DNA of 64,000 nt from Paenibacillus albus (GCF_003952225.1 NZ_CP034437.1:4602501-4666500), one strand, 5' to 3'; shown: positions 15,780-25,398, counted from the first letter of the stretch. The notes: a model not told the origin generated them from the sequence alone. Numbers and translations are program-made.

Positions 15780-18668
15780 CTAGTTTAACGTGCTGCGGTT
15801 CAGAGCGACACTAACAATCCGCTGCTGCTCCATGTTATGAACATATTGGAAGCCGCTCGCTGGGCTCGACCGTTTCGGACGGCCGATGTAGCGGACATTC
15901 GTTTGACTTGTTACGCGAGCGCGGATACGCGGCTCGACATAGTTCCAAGCGCCCATGTTTTGCGGCTCTTCTTGGACCCAGATGACTTCCTTCAAGTTCG
16001 GGAAGCGTCTGATGATTTGCTCCACGTCCGTTTTCGGGAACGGATAAAGCTGCTCCAGACGAACGATGTGCAGCCAGTTCCATTGATCAGGTGCTTGTCC
16101 TTCTTTCAGTTCAAGCGCAGTTTCAAGGTCAATCGAAACTTTACCTGTACAGAAGATCAGGCGTTCAACCTGCTCCGGCTTCGAGCCGAGACTGTGCTGT
16201 TCAAGTACATGCTTGAAGCTGCCTGTGCTGAACTCTGATGGATCGGAAGCAACGAGCGGGTTACGGATCAAGCTCTTCGGTGCCATAACGATAAGCGGAC
16301 GCGCCTCTTCTGTATTGATAATCGCGGCTTGACGGCGCAGCAGATGGAAGTATTGCGCTGCCGAAGACAGGTTCACGATTGTCAGGTTATCTTCCGCAGC
16401 AAGCTGCAGGAATCGTTCAAAGCGTGCGCTGGAATGCTCAGGACCTTGTCCCTCGTATCCATGCGGCAGAAGCATGATAAGACCGGACTTCTGCGACCAT
16501 TTAACACGGCCTGCTGTAATGAACTGGTCGATAATGACTTGCGCACAGTTAGCAAAGTCACCGTACTGTGCCTCCCAAATAACAAGTGTTTCCGGCGAAA
16601 ACACGTTATATCCATAATCGAAGCCAAGTACGGATGCTTCTGCCAGCGGACTGTTATGCACCGCGAACGAAGCGTTCGCTTGCGGCAGCTTGTGCAGCGG
16701 CGAGAACGTATTGTTGGTCTCAATGTCATGCAGCACAATGTTACGGAACGCAAATGTCGCACGCTCGGAATCTTGTCCGCTCAGACGGATCGGCGTGCCA
16801 TCCGACAGAATCGTTGCAAAAGCAAGCGTCTCCGCCAGCCCCCAATCCACTTTGCCGTCTTTATCAAGTGCTGTCGCACGGCGTTTCAAGATCCGCTCCA
16901 GCTTTTCATTGACTTTGAAGCCTTCCGGCCACTTCAAGAGCTCTTCGTTAATCGCGCTCAGCTTACGCATCGGCACGCTCGTCACGATCTCTTTCTTGCG
17001 GCGCTTGCTTGCTTCATCGACGCGCGGTTGTTTGAAGGACTTGTCGTTCTGCTTCACTTCATCAAGCGCAGCTTGCAGTCTGGAGAGTCCTTCCTGACGC
17101 ATAGCTTCGATTTGTTCATCGCTCAGCAGACCTTTCTCCATCAGCTTGCTGCCATAGATGCGGGCAACAACCGGATGATTACGCTGCTTCTTATAAACGA
17201 GCGGTTGTGTTGTTTCCGGATCGTCCGTCTCATTATGACCGTAACGACGGTAACCGATCATGTCGATCAGGAAGTCCTTGTGGAACTTCAAGCGATATTC
17301 GCAAGCGATTCGCGCCGCAGCAATACACGCCTCTGGATCATCGGCGCTAACATGAACGATTGGAATTTCGTAGCCTTTCGCAAGGTCGCTCGCATAATGC
17401 GTTGAACGAGAATCGCGGCTCTCCGTTGTGAAGCCCAATCTGTTATTTACGATAATGTGGATGGTACCGCCGTTCTCATAGCCGTTAAGACTCTTGAAGT
17501 TGAGCGTCTCCGCTACGATACCTTCACCAGCGAATGCAGCGTCGCCGTGCATCAGAATAGCAGCAGCGCTGTCGAAGTTCGGCTTCGGATAGCCAGGCTC
17601 CTTACGGTTGTCCTGAGCGGCACGCGTATAGCCTTCAACGATTGGATTGACGTATTCCAAGTGACTTGGATTGTTTGCAAGCGAGATCCGCGTTTCAACG
17701 GTCTCATTCTCTTTCACCGAGCGATGCGCGCCTAGGTGATACTTCACGTCACCTGTCCAGCCGATGTTAATGCCCATCGCGCCTTCGGATGGCAGCAGGT
17801 CCTTCTCTTTGTTCTGCGAGTGGTGGAACTCGGAGAAGATCGCTGTATATGGCTTGCCAAGAACATGCGTCAGCACGTTCAGACGGCCACGGTGCGCCAT
17901 CCCCATCATAATGTGCTGCGCGCCTTCATGCGCGAGCTCTCTGATGATCTCGTCCAATATCGGTACAAGTGCATCTGTGCCTTCGATGGAGAACCGTTTC
18001 TGACCGACGAATGCGCGGTGCAGGAAAGTCTCGAACTGCTCTACTTGGATAAGACGATCGAGGAGCGCGATACGCTCTTTCGCGCTCATTGGCTTGCTCG
18101 CCATGACAATCTCAGCTTGACGCTGCAGCCAGAGACGCTCATCTTGATCGTGGATGTGGCCGAACTCGAAGCCGAATGACTTCGTGTACGATTCTTTCAA
18201 ATGCGCGATCGCTTGCTTACCGTCACGAATCGACTCAGGCGCTTCTTCCCAAATTAGCGAAGCCGGAATTGCTTCCAGATCCTCTGCGGACAAATTGAAT
18301 GTCGCTGGCTCCAGCAGTCGCGTATCCGGCGGTGCTACAATGCCAAGCGGATCATTGTCTGCGGCAAGATGGCCGTACATGCGGATATTCCGCACAAGCT
18401 TGCCGGCATCAACGATCTTTTTCAGATAAGAAGGATCCATTGCACGTACATTATTTGAACCGGAAACGCCAGTTACAGTAGTCGGCGCTGCCACATTGGC
18501 TGCTGCGACGGACGTTGGCGGTCCCCATTTTGCGATAAGATCGCGAAATGCAGGATCGGCTTCTTCAGGGTTACGCAGGTAGTTTTCGTACATCTCTTCG
18601 ATGTACCCCATGTTCGGTCCGTAATAGGACTCCCACGGTGACTTCAGGCTATTGTTCTCTGCTGTCAT
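15780..18668 (-). CDS. odhA: 2-oxoglutarate dehydrogenase E1
   Basis: A 962-aa thiamine-diphosphate E1 that decarboxylates 2-oxoglutarate and passes the succinyl group to OdhB lipoate. The N terminus carries the SPWESYYGPNMGYIEEMYENYL segment used for E2 docking. TPP/Mg region: MHGDAAFAGEGIVAETLN and HIIVNNRLGFTT. MGMAHRGRLNVLTHV and RRYGHNETDDP are E1o signatures. The C-terminal transketolase half includes LLPHGYEGQGPEHSSARFER. Full length for Bacillus-type OdhA. The ATG has GGAGGT 11 bases upstream. It is the first gene of odhAB; a candidate promoter is at 18750-18779. Confidence 0.97.
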   Translation of the reverse strand: MTAENNSLKSPWESYYGPNMGYIEEMYENYLRNPEEADPAFRDLIAKWGPPTSVAAANVAAPTTVTGVSGSNNVRAMDPSYLKKIVDAGKLVRNIRMYGHLAADNDPLGIVAPPDTRLLEPATFNLSAEDLEAIPASLIWEEAPESIRDGKQAIAHLKESYTKSFGFEFGHIHDQDERLWLQRQAEIVMASKPMSAKERIALLDRLIQVEQFETFLHRAFVGQKRFSIEGTDALVPILDEIIRELAHEGAQHIMMGMAHRGRLNVLTHVLGKPYTAIFSEFHHSQNKEKDLLPSEGAMGINIGWTGDVKYHLGAHRSVKENETVETRISLANNPSHLEYVNPIVEGYTRAAQDNRKEPGYPKPNFDSAAAILMHGDAAFAGEGIVAETLNFKSLNGYENGGTIHIIVNNRLGFTTESRDSRSTHYASDLAKGYEIPIVHVSADDPEACIAAARIACEYRLKFHKDFLIDMIGYRRYGHNETDDPETTQPLVYKKQRNHPVVARIYGSKLMEKGLLSDEQIEAMRQEGLSRLQAALDEVKQNDKSFKQPRVDEASKRRKKEIVTSVPMRKLSAINEELLKWPEGFKVNEKLERILKRRATALDKDGKVDWGLAETLAFATILSDGTPIRLSGQDSERATFAFRNIVLHDIETNNTFSPLHKLPQANASFAVHNSPLAEASVLGFDYGYNVFSPETLVIWEAQYGDFANCAQVIIDQFITAGRVKWSQKSGLIMLLPHGYEGQGPEHSSARFERFLQLAAEDNLTIVNLSSAAQYFHLLRRQAAIINTEEARPLIVMAPKSLIRNPLVASDPSEFSTGSFKHVLEQHSLGSKPEQVERLIFCTGKVSIDLETALELKEGQAPDQWNWLHIVRLEQLYPFPKTDVEQIIRRFPNLKEVIWVQEEPQNMGAWNYVEPRIRARVTSQTNVRYIGRPKRSSPASGFQYVHNMEQQRIVSVALNRSTLN

Positions 18669-19028
18669 GTTGACCGGTTACCTCCAGCTCTTGTTGTTGA
18701 AAAATATCTGTTATCAGACAAATTTAACTTTTAGTATATCCATCCATACATGATAGCAGAAATTGACCAGCAGGGACAAATGGATAGGCAAATCTCCATG
18801 TAAAGTTCATAAACTAAAGCCTTGATCCCCCATTTTGAAGGAATCAAGGCTCCAAAGATACAATATTCAGGCAAATCAGCCCGTGAGATCATAATTTTGA
18901 CAGCATCCTCAATATGCTGATCTAAGTTGGCTGTTACCATTTAATTCTGGTTATGAGGCTTTATTTCCATCACCCATCAATACAAAAAAAGGCGACCAAC
19001 ATTGGTCGCCTTCCCTTTAACCTATCAA
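18669..19028. other. 360-bp intergenic region upstream of odhA
   Basis: It holds a candidate minus-strand promoter for odhA (TTGTCC at 18774-18779, 18 bp, TATCAT at 18750-18755), an inverted repeat (GCCTTGAT/ATCAAGGC, about 18819-18850) of unknown use, and the terminator of the bdbDC operon (18984-19012). A 69-codon minus-strand frame (18731-18940) has no ribosome site and runs through the inverted repeat and promoter; I do not call it a gene. Confidence 0.5.
18984..19012 (-). terminator. Terminator of bdbDC
   Basis: Minus strand AAGGCGACCA, loop ATGT, TGGTCGCCTT followed by TTTTT; a perfect 10-bp stem 17 bases after the bdbC stop. Confidence 0.95.
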
Positions 19029-19517
19029 TTAGTGAGCCGCAGATTCGAACTCCGTTTCATCCTCGTCGTCCACGCTAACATCCTCATGCTTGCGGCCGTT
19101 AATGAGCAGCGCCGTAATGAGCACGAAAGCAATTAGCGCAAGGAATGGAATCGTCACGTAACCGCCGAACCAATCCAGGTAATCCTCGCTGCATGGCACG
19201 CCGACCGTACATGGGAGCATCTTCGCCAAAGCAGGAATCTGCTGCTCCAAGTAATGATACAGAGAGATCGTTCCGCCGATAATCGAGAGCGGAAGCACGT
19301 ATTTAATAATTTTGCGATCGTTCCCGTAGCTTGCAATACCGAGAAGAATCACAATCGGGTACATGAAGATCCGTTGATACCAGCACAGATTGCATGGCAC
19401 GAACTTCATAATTTCGCTTAGGTAGAGACTGCCGCCAACTGCGACTATAGACACAACCCACGCCAAGTAGAGCGCATATCTGCTGAAGAACGAGGACTCC
19501 CGCGATTCAGACATCAT
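19029..19517 (-). CDS. bdbC: DsbB-family thiol oxidoreductase BdbC
   Basis: A 162-aa four-helix membrane protein that re-oxidises its DsbA-like partner and passes electrons to quinone. The first redox pair is CNLC (in PCNLCWYQR) after helix 1; the second extracellular loop carries the other pair (LPCTVGVPC). The C-terminal tail is acidic (DVSVDDEDETEFE). It overlaps the bdbD stop by four bases (ATGA), so the two are translated together. This pair is needed for disulfide formation in exported proteins, including competence factors in B. subtilis. Confidence 0.93.
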   Translation of the reverse strand: MMSESRESSFFSRYALYLAWVVSIVAVGGSLYLSEIMKFVPCNLCWYQRIFMYPIVILLGIASYGNDRKIIKYVLPLSIIGGTISLYHYLEQQIPALAKMLPCTVGVPCSEDYLDWFGGYVTIPFLALIAFVLITALLINGRKHEDVSVDDEDETEFESAAH

Positions 19518-20239
19518 TTGGTTGTACCTGCCGCAAGCGCTTCGTCAATGGCCTTCTTGATCGAAGGATAATCAGAGAACTCGCCTTTAAACTCTTTGCC
19601 GTTAATGAACAGCGTCGGTGTCGATTGAATCTTCGCCGATCTTGCCGTCGATGCGTCTGAGTTGACTTCATCCTCATACGTAGCTTTCGAGATATCGGAT
19701 TGCAGCTTGTCGAAGTCGATCGGCAGCGAATTGTCCTTCGCCAGCTTCACAAGGAAGTCCTCCGTTGCCCAAACTGTCCGCTCGTCTTGCTGATTCTTAT
19801 ACAGGAGATCGTAGTATTTCCAGAAAGCTTCGTTGTTCTGGTGGAATACGGACTGTGCGGCAAGAGCTGCAGTCTGGGAGTCTTCGCCGATGAACGGGAA
19901 GTTCATGAAGTAAAACGACACTTTGCCTGTGTCAATATACTCCTTCTCCAGCTGTGGCTTAATTTGTTGACTGAAGTATTGGCAGGACGGGCATTTGTAA
20001 TCGCCGAATTCAACGATCTTCACTGGTGCATCCGTTTGGCCAAGTACAGGAAGCTTGTCATACTCGAACGCAGTCGGGTCTGATTTTGGCGTAAAAATAA
20101 GTGCGGCAACAATTCCTAATACAACGATAATTCCAGTGGCCCAGATTAACTTGCGCATCAGCTTCCGCTGTTTCTCAAGCCGCTCCTGCTCCGCTTTACG
20201 CTGGCTTTTGTACGCAGATTTCTTCATCGGTTGAGTCAT
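19514..20239 (-). CDS. bdbD: DsbA-like thiol-disulfide oxidoreductase BdbD
   Basis: A 241-aa membrane-anchored thioredoxin-fold protein. A basic N terminus and one helix (LIWATGIIVVLGIVAALIF, about residues 28-47) anchor it outside the membrane. The active site is CPSC in GDYKCPSCQYFSQ; the cis-Pro is in STPTLFINGKEFKG. It introduces disulfides into secreted proteins and is recycled by BdbC, encoded next. The start is ATG at 20239 with GGATGGGA eight bases upstream, rather than ATG 20251. A 15-bp perfect dyad lies 35 bases upstream. Confidence 0.93.
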   Translation of the reverse strand: MTQPMKKSAYKSQRKAEQERLEKQRKLMRKLIWATGIIVVLGIVAALIFTPKSDPTAFEYDKLPVLGQTDAPVKIVEFGDYKCPSCQYFSQQIKPQLEKEYIDTGKVSFYFMNFPFIGEDSQTAALAAQSVFHQNNEAFWKYYDLLYKNQQDERTVWATEDFLVKLAKDNSLPIDFDKLQSDISKATYEDEVNSDASTARSAKIQSTPTLFINGKEFKGEFSDYPSIKKAIDEALAAGTTK

Positions 20240-20273
20240 TATTATTCCCATCCTTCTCTATTAAGCCTATTCT

Positions 20274-20288
20274 ACTACAAATTGTAGT
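20274..20288. promoter_or_regulatory. 15-bp perfect dyad upstream of bdbD
   Basis: ACTACAAATTGTAGT reads the same on both strands except for the centre base. It lies 35-49 bases before the bdbD ATG and looks like an operator. It resembles TACA/TGTA-type half sites (BlaI/CopY-like), but the spacing differs by one base from those consensus sites, so no regulator is assigned. Confidence 0.4.
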
Positions 20289-20320
20289 GTGCTCTTTAGT
20301 AGATGTCAATTCCACGCCAT

Positions 20321-22255
20321 TCAGAGCTGCTCCAATTGTACGCCTTCCGGCATAATTCGCTTCACCTGATCCATGACCAGCTCGTTTGCTAGCTCTTGTC
20401 CATAGATCGTAATGATGCCCGAATCCTCGCGTCCGCGAATCAACCGTCCAAGCCCCTGCTTGAGCCGAAGCAGCATATAAGGCATATCGACGTTCTCAAA
20501 AGGTTTTTCGGTATCTCGGCGCTTCGCAGCAAACACCGGATCGTTCGGAGGAAACGGCAGCGACCACATGATCACCTGTGACAGCGATGGTCCCGGAATA
20601 TCAAGCCCTTCCCACAGCGTCACTGCGCAAAGGATGCTCGGCTCATCGTTCTGGAATGCGGAGATCAGATGGCTGATTTCCGATGTGCCCTCGAACAAGA
20701 ACCGATACTGGCTGTAGCCCGAAATATGCGCCATATCGGTGCGGAACTGCTGAAGCTCTTCCTTCGATGGGAACAGAATAAGCGCTCGTCCCTCTGATTG
20801 CTGCAATCTCTCAAGCGTCAGCTTATGCTTAAGTGCCACATCGTCCGTGAGAGCTACCGCTGCCTTCATCTGCTGCTCGTAATCGTACGGAGATGCAACT
20901 GTGAAAGAAAGCGCATCTTGAATGCCAAGACTCTCCGCAATGTAATCGAATGAACCGCCGACCGACAATGTTGCAGAGGAGAACACGATTGGCATATTTT
21001 TCGAGAATACCCGCTCCCGCAGGATCTCTTTCACCAGCTTCGGCATGATCACGAGCGTAACACCTTCATTGTCTTCTTCTACCCAAGAGATCAAGCCTTG
21101 CGGCTGCTTGAAGAGGTTCAGTGCGATTTGGAGCATCTCGATATGCTCCTCGACGATGGTCAGCTGATAAGGATCGATCGTGTACATGCCGCTCTCGAAG
21201 ACCAGTTCTTCTTCAATCGAGTCAAGTACCGACCCGAATTTGTTCACTTCACGCAGAAGCTCATCTGACATGATGACCTCTCTGCGATCCGATGCGGCAA
21301 TCGCGCGGCTGCTTTCACCAAGAAGCTTGAACAGGAATTCACTTTGGTCAATTGCTTCATCAATGACTACGGCCAGCTCCTCGCGAATTTCACCTTGCAG
21401 CAAACGGGTAATAATCGACTCGAACACATGATGCTTCAGCTTATAAGTGAGCGCCTTCTGAGCTGCAGTTTCCAGCAGATGGCCTTCATCAAACACGACT
21501 GAGCTATGCTCTGGAAGAAGCGGCATCTGGCCTTCCCGCTTCCGTGCTTCATATGTCCAAACATGCTCCATGTAGAAATCGTGCGAGCAAATGATAATAT
21601 CTGCCGCTTTGCGGTAGTGCTCCCGAGAGAGCGTCTGTCCGCAGCGGTGGCGCCGATTGCATACGAGGCAGTCCTGGAATACATCCCACGCGGCGCCTTC
21701 CCATTGCTCATCAGTCAGATGCGCGTAATCTTTACGGTTACCGTACGGGTAGAAAGCTTTCATCGTGCCGGGATTGTTCACGAAGTCAGGGAGATTCTTG
21801 TACATCTCATCGTATAGCTCCGCATCTTCAATGCCGGCGCGAGCTTCATCCAGCTTGTTCAAGCAGATATACTGGTTCATGGACTTCCCAAGCCTTGCAT
21901 CAATCGTCAGACCAAGGTGCTGCGCAAGCTTCGCAATGTCGCCCTCTTGCTTCACGAGCTGTTCGATCAGCGACTCATCGGCGCATGCAATAATCGCCGG
22001 TTTACGTGTATATCTGGCATAGTTAATGGCATAAAGCAAATAAACGAACGTCTTGCCCGTGCCCACGCCTGCTTCTGCAAAAATCGTCTGTTTCTCGTTG
22101 TACGCGCGTTCCAGCTGAAACGCCATATAAATCTGTTCATCCCGAAGCTCAAAGCCTGCCTCTGGTAGACGCTCATAGAATACGTCGGCAATCCAGTCAC
22201 TTGCTTGCTGGACGAATGACTGTTTAGGGTCAAATTCAAACGGGTATGGATTCAC
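20321..22255 (-). CDS. DinG-like superfamily 2 DNA helicase
   Basis: A 644-aa XPD/Rad3-type 5'-3' helicase. Walker A is in AEAGVGTGKTFVYLL (around residues 62-76). An iron-sulfur cluster region follows (FQDCLVCNRRHRCGQ). The Walker B variant is DEGH in VVFDEGHLLE. C-terminal helicase motifs include IVFSSATLS, CAVTLWEGLDIPG and the arginine-finger motif LKQGLGRLIRGREDSG. It lacks the N-terminal exonuclease domain found in B. subtilis DinG, so it is closer to the shorter YoaA/DinG forms. The start is GTG at 22255, nine bases after GGAGGC; the ATG at 22285 has no such site. Likely role: resolving R-loops or damaged structures. Confidence 0.88.
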   Translation of the reverse strand: MNPYPFEFDPKQSFVQQASDWIADVFYERLPEAGFELRDEQIYMAFQLERAYNEKQTIFAEAGVGTGKTFVYLLYAINYARYTRKPAIIACADESLIEQLVKQEGDIAKLAQHLGLTIDARLGKSMNQYICLNKLDEARAGIEDAELYDEMYKNLPDFVNNPGTMKAFYPYGNRKDYAHLTDEQWEGAAWDVFQDCLVCNRRHRCGQTLSREHYRKAADIIICSHDFYMEHVWTYEARKREGQMPLLPEHSSVVFDEGHLLETAAQKALTYKLKHHVFESIITRLLQGEIREELAVVIDEAIDQSEFLFKLLGESSRAIAASDRREVIMSDELLREVNKFGSVLDSIEEELVFESGMYTIDPYQLTIVEEHIEMLQIALNLFKQPQGLISWVEEDNEGVTLVIMPKLVKEILRERVFSKNMPIVFSSATLSVGGSFDYIAESLGIQDALSFTVASPYDYEQQMKAAVALTDDVALKHKLTLERLQQSEGRALILFPSKEELQQFRTDMAHISGYSQYRFLFEGTSEISHLISAFQNDEPSILCAVTLWEGLDIPGPSLSQVIMWSLPFPPNDPVFAAKRRDTEKPFENVDMPYMLLRLKQGLGRLIRGREDSGIITIYGQELANELVMDQVKRIMPEGVQLEQL

Positions 22256-22311
22256 AAATATTAGGCCTCCAGTTGCAATGATCAAGCTTTCATCATAGCA
22301 TATTCACTGCG

Positions 22312-22340
22312 AAAAAGGCTAATCCCGCGTAGGATTAGCC
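22312..22340 (-). terminator. Terminator of copA-copZ
   Basis: Minus strand GGCTAATCC, loop, GGATTAGCC followed by TTTTT, about 75 bases after the copZ stop. Confidence 0.93.
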
Positions 22341-22413
22341 TGCATTTTCCTGCAGCAAGTTTGAACTCAGCTGCATGCTCTCGCTTGCCTATTGCTTGCC
22401 GCAAGCTCCTTGC

Positions 22414-22611
22414 TTATACAACGTCGAAGCCCTGATCTTCGATCGTCTCTTTGATTTGGGCCATCGTAATCCGGTTCTCCTCGAACTCGACCGTTACACG
22501 GCCTGCCGGCAGATCCACCTTCGCCTTAACGTCTTTCTTCTTCAGCGCGCCTTCAATACTGTTCACGCAGTGCTGGCAGGACATGCCCTTTACTTGAATG
22601 GTGCTTGTCAT
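22414..22611 (-). CDS. copZ: Copper chaperone CopZ
   Basis: A 65-aa single heavy-metal-associated domain. The Cu(I) site is GMSCQHC at residues 9-15, and the beta-alpha-beta fold is complete (VKGMSC, VKAKVDLPAGRVTVEF, IKETIEDQGFDV). It carries Cu(I) in the cytoplasm to CopA and CsoR. The start is ATG at 22611 with GAGGAG nine bases upstream. It follows copA by 23 bases and shares its terminator, so it is co-expressed with the exporter under CsoR. Confidence 0.96.
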   Translation of the reverse strand: MTSTIQVKGMSCQHCVNSIEGALKKKDVKAKVDLPAGRVTVEFEENRITMAQIKETIEDQGFDVV

Positions 22612-22634
22612 ATATAACAACTCCTCTATTCAAA

Positions 22635-24875
22635 TTATCGTTGAAATCGTTGCAAGCGGAGCGAGCTGAGCACGACGGACACGGAGCTGAGCGCCATCGC
22701 TGCGCCAGCTACCCAAGGCGCCAGCAAGCCCGCTGCCGCAATTGGAATGCCAATCGCATTATAGGCAAGCGCCCAAAATAAATTCTGCTTAATATTAACC
22801 ATCGTCTTGCGGCTGATTGCAAATGCTTCGGCGATACTGCTAAGATCGCCTCGCATCAGCGTAATGTCCGCAGCTTCCATCGCCACGTCGGTGCCTGTGC
22901 CCATCGCCATCCCGACGTCCGCCGTTGCGAGCGCAGGCGCGTCGTTAATGCCGTCACCAACCATTGCGACTTTCATGCCTTGCTGCTGCAGCGCTTTAAC
23001 TTGATCTGCCTTGCCTTCGGGTAACACTTCGGCAAGCACATGATCAATCCCTGCTTGCTTCGCAATCGCATGCGCGGTAGCGGCATTGTCACCGGTGATG
23101 AGCATGACCTTCAGCCCTAGCTGCTTAAGCGAGGCAACCGCTGCCCGTGATGTCGGCTTCACGGTATCGGCAACAGCCAAGCTTGCCGCATAGATGCCGT
23201 CAACAGCGGCCAGCACCACGGTCTGCCCGCTATCTTCAAGCTTCGAGACCTCTGCAAGAGCTGAAGCTCCAACCTCGACTTGATGCATAGCGAGATATCG
23301 CCGTGTGCCGATGATGACCGCACGCCCATCGACGAACGCTTCGATTCCGTAGCCTGGCACCGCCCGAAACTGCTCTGCGCCGCCAGCAGCCATCGGGATG
23401 CCTTGCTCACCGAGACCGCTCACAATTGCACCCGCGAGCGGATGCTCGGAGCTGCTCTCCGCTGTTCGAATCCAGCTGAGCAGTGCGCTCTGACTCGCCT
23501 CGAAGGCAGTCTCCACCACATAACTCGTGAGCGCAGGCTTTCCTTCCGTGACCGTGCCTGTCTTGTCGAGCAGTACCGCGTCAATCCGATGCGCGCGTTC
23601 GAGATGCTCGCCGCCTTTGAACAGAATGCCAAGCTCAGCCGCTCGACCGGAGCCTGCCATGATCGAGGTCGGCGTTGCCAGCCCAAGCGCGCACGGGCAA
23701 GCAATGACGAGCACAGCGATGGCTACGCGAAGCGCTGTTCCGAGCTCGCCTGGCTCGATAAAGAACAGCCAGACAAGGAACGTAATCACCGCGAGGCCGA
23801 TAACGATCGGAACGAATACGCTCGAGATCACGTCTGCGATACGCTGAATCGGCGCTTTGGACCCTTGCGCTTCCTCGACGATTCGAATGATTTGCGCGAG
23901 CACCGTATCTTTGCCCACTTTCGTCGCACTTACCCGCAGCATACCTGTGCCATTCACAGTCGCACCAATGACAGAGTCGCCTTCGACCTTCAATACCGGT
24001 ATGCTCTCGCCGGTCAGCATCGCTTCATCTACGGAAGAACTGCCTTCCGTAACGACGCCGTCCACGGCAATCCGCTCCCCTGGCTTTACAACCACGATGT
24101 CACCTTGAACGACTGCTTCTACGGGAACGACAAGCTCTTCGCCTGAGCGTATGACGGTAGCCGTCTTCGCTTGCAGTCCGATCAGCGCGCTGATTGCTCG
24201 CGAGGATCGCCCCTTCGCCAGTGCTTCAAGCAGCTTGCCGAGCAGCAGAAACGTTATGAGCAGCGCGCTCGTTTCATAGTACAGTTCCAACCTATGCATG
24301 CTGCCGCCGATGGATGCCACCGTCTCGTAGAGGCTGTAGAAGTACGCAGCAGATGTTCCCATCGCGACAAGTACATCCATATTCGCGCTTCGGCCCCTGA
24401 CCGCTTTAAAGGCACCTATGTAGAACGGTCCGCCGATATAGAATTGTACAGGTGTTGCCAGCGCGAGCTGGAACCACGGATTCATCAGCCAATCAGGCAG
24501 CGGAATGAAATCGGTGAAGGAGAAATGTCCAGCCATCGCCAGCAGCAGCGGCAGCGATAAGAGCGCGGAGAAGAACAACCGGTTGCGCAGCCTGCGGATA
24601 TCCGCTTGACGCAGCTCTACCGGCGACTTCGACTCCCGCTTCACCTCCGCGCGGAATCCCAGCCCCTCCACCTTCGTGATGACAGCGTCCACCTCAACAA
24701 CGGCTTGGTTATATTCAACACTTGCGGTTTCCATCGTTAGATTAACCGAAGCGCTCGTAACACCATCCATTCGCGACAGCCCTCGTTCGATACGCGCTGC
24801 ACATGAAGCACAGGTCATGCCGCTAATTTGAAGCGTCGTCTTCTGCGTCGTCTCCATGCCCTCAATCCCTTTCAT
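22635..24875 (-). CDS. copA: Copper-exporting P1B-type ATPase CopA
   Basis: A 746-aa Cu(I) efflux ATPase. One N-terminal HMA domain (GMTCASC, about residues 19-25; B. subtilis CopA has two), eight membrane helices, the CPC transport motif in [12 protein letters not shown], phosphorylation site [18 protein letters not shown] (HP motif), [10 protein letters not shown], and the helix-8 Met/Ser motif [12 protein letters not shown]. Start: ATG 24875 has AGAGGT nine bases upstream; ATG 24857 (GAGGGC close by) is possible. Two CsoR operators lie 8-60 bases upstream, so copper induces it by releasing CsoR. It forms an operon with copZ. Confidence 0.97.
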   Translation of the reverse strand: MKGIEGMETTQKTTLQISGMTCASCAARIERGLSRMDGVTSASVNLTMETASVEYNQAVVEVDAVITKVEGLGFRAEVKRESKSPVELRQADIRRLRNRLFFSALLSLPLLLAMAGHFSFTDFIPLPDWLMNPWFQLALATPVQFYIGGPFYIGAFKAVRGRSANMDVLVAMGTSAAYFYSLYETVASIGGSMHRLELYYETSALLITFLLLGKLLEALAKGRSSRAISALIGLQAKTATVIRSGEELVVPVEAVVQGDIVVVKPGERIAVDGVVTEGSSSVDEAMLTGESIPVLKVEGDSVIGATVNGTGMLRVSATKVGKDTVLAQIIRIVEEAQGSKAPIQRIADVISSVFVPIVIGLAVITFLVWLFFIEPGELGTALRVAIAVLVIACPCALGLATPTSIMAGSGRAAELGILFKGGEHLERAHRIDAVLLDKTGTVTEGKPALTSYVVETAFEASQSALLSWIRTAESSSEHPLAGAIVSGLGEQGIPMAAGGAEQFRAVPGYGIEAFVDGRAVIIGTRRYLAMHQVEVGASALAEVSKLEDSGQTVVLAAVDGIYAASLAVADTVKPTSRAAVASLKQLGLKVMLITGDNAATAHAIAKQAGIDHVLAEVLPEGKADQVKALQQQGMKVAMVGDGINDAPALATADVGMAMGTGTDVAMEAADITLMRGDLSSIAEAFAISRKTMVNIKQNLFWALAYNAIGIPIAAAGLLAPWVAGAAMALSSVSVVLSSLRLQRFQR

Positions 24876-24882
24876 TAATCAT

Positions 24883-24899
24883 ATACCTCTATGGGGTAT
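24883..24899 (-). promoter_or_regulatory. CsoR operator, copA-proximal
   Basis: Minus strand ATACCCCATAGAGGTAT, matching the CsoR pattern of ATACCC/GGGTAT half sites with one arm degenerate (GAGGTAT). It overlaps the copA ribosome binding site, so bound CsoR would lie over the start of the transcript or just downstream of it. Confidence 0.7.
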
Positions 24900-24918
24900 A
24901 TTCTATAACTACCTTAAC

Positions 24919-24935
24919 ATACCCCATGGGGGTAT
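24919..24935. promoter_or_regulatory. CsoR operator, copA-distal
   Basis: ATACCCCATGGGGGTAT: perfect seven-base arms around ATG, the classical CsoR pseudopalindrome. It lies 44-60 bases upstream of copA, in the likely promoter core. Confidence 0.9.
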
Positions 24936-24946
24936 TTCAATAGGCG

Positions 24947-25001
24947 AAAAAATGATCCTGCTCACATGCGCTTCGTCATGCCACGCCATGCTCGCAGGAT
25001 T
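24947..25001 (-). terminator. Terminator after csoR
   Basis: Minus strand ATCCTGC pairs with GCAGGAT around a long, partly paired loop, followed by CATTTTTTCG. It starts directly after the csoR stop and shows that csoR and copA are separate transcripts. Confidence 0.6.
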
Positions 25002-25340
25002 TCACTTCATCAGCTTGTTCATTGTAATCAGCAGCTCTTTCACAACATCGTTGTCTCCCTGCTGAATGCGGTCTATCACACAGCTGTTCATATGATGCTC
25101 CAACAGCAGCTTCCCTACGCTGTTCAGCGCGGATTGGGCAGCGGCAATCTGATTAAGCACATCATCGCAGTAGGTATCCTTCTCGATCAGCCCTTTCACT
25201 CCACGGATCTGGCCTTCAATCCGATTAAGGCGCGTAATGAGCTTATTCTTGACCTCGTCTGAATGTGCGCTCTTCCGGTGCCCATCTGCATGTGAGTGCT
25301 GATGGCTGTCACAAGCGGTCGCTTCTTCTCTAGTCTCCAT
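25002..25340 (-). CDS. csoR: Copper-sensing repressor CsoR
   Basis: A 112-aa all-helical DUF156-family repressor that binds promoter DNA without copper and is released by Cu(I). The Cu(I) ligands of the family are present: Cys58 (TYCDDV), His83 and Cys87 (HxxxC in HHMNSC). The N terminus has an extra His-rich tail (HQHSHADGH) that may bind metal. LNRIEGQIRGVKGLIE is the typical first helix. The start is ATG at 25340, seven bases after AGGAGGT. Its own promoter carries a CsoR box (25373-25389), so it is autoregulated. Confidence 0.96.
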   Translation of the reverse strand: METREEATACDSHQHSHADGHRKSAHSDEVKNKLITRLNRIEGQIRGVKGLIEKDTYCDDVLNQIAAAQSALNSVGKLLLEHHMNSCVIDRIQQGDNDVVKELLITMNKLMK

Positions 25341-25372
25341 AATGCGCACCTCCTTCTGCTTCGAACTATATC

Positions 25373-25389
25373 ATACCACCCTGGGGTAT
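25373..25389. promoter_or_regulatory. CsoR operator in the csoR promoter
   Basis: ATACCACCCTGGGGTAT: one perfect arm (GGGGTAT) and one arm with a mismatch, 33-49 bases upstream of the csoR start. Indicates autorepression. Confidence 0.8.
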
Positions 25390-25398
25390 ACAACTAAG

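Noticed and set aside
14558-15814. Long plus-strand open frame opposite odhB
   Set aside because: It is antisense to the Ala/Pro-rich, GC-biased odhB gene; the product is Arg/Cys-rich low-complexity sequence with no ribosome site.
16329-17405. 358-codon plus-strand frame opposite odhA
   Set aside because: Antisense shadow; composition is typical of the complement of a coding frame.
18731-18940. 69-codon minus-strand frame upstream of odhA
   Set aside because: No ribosome site, and it runs through an inverted repeat and the likely odhA promoter. A decayed gene is possible but not supported.
23280-24146. 288-codon plus-strand frame opposite copA
   Set aside because: Antisense shadow of copA, no ribosome site, no recognisable domain.
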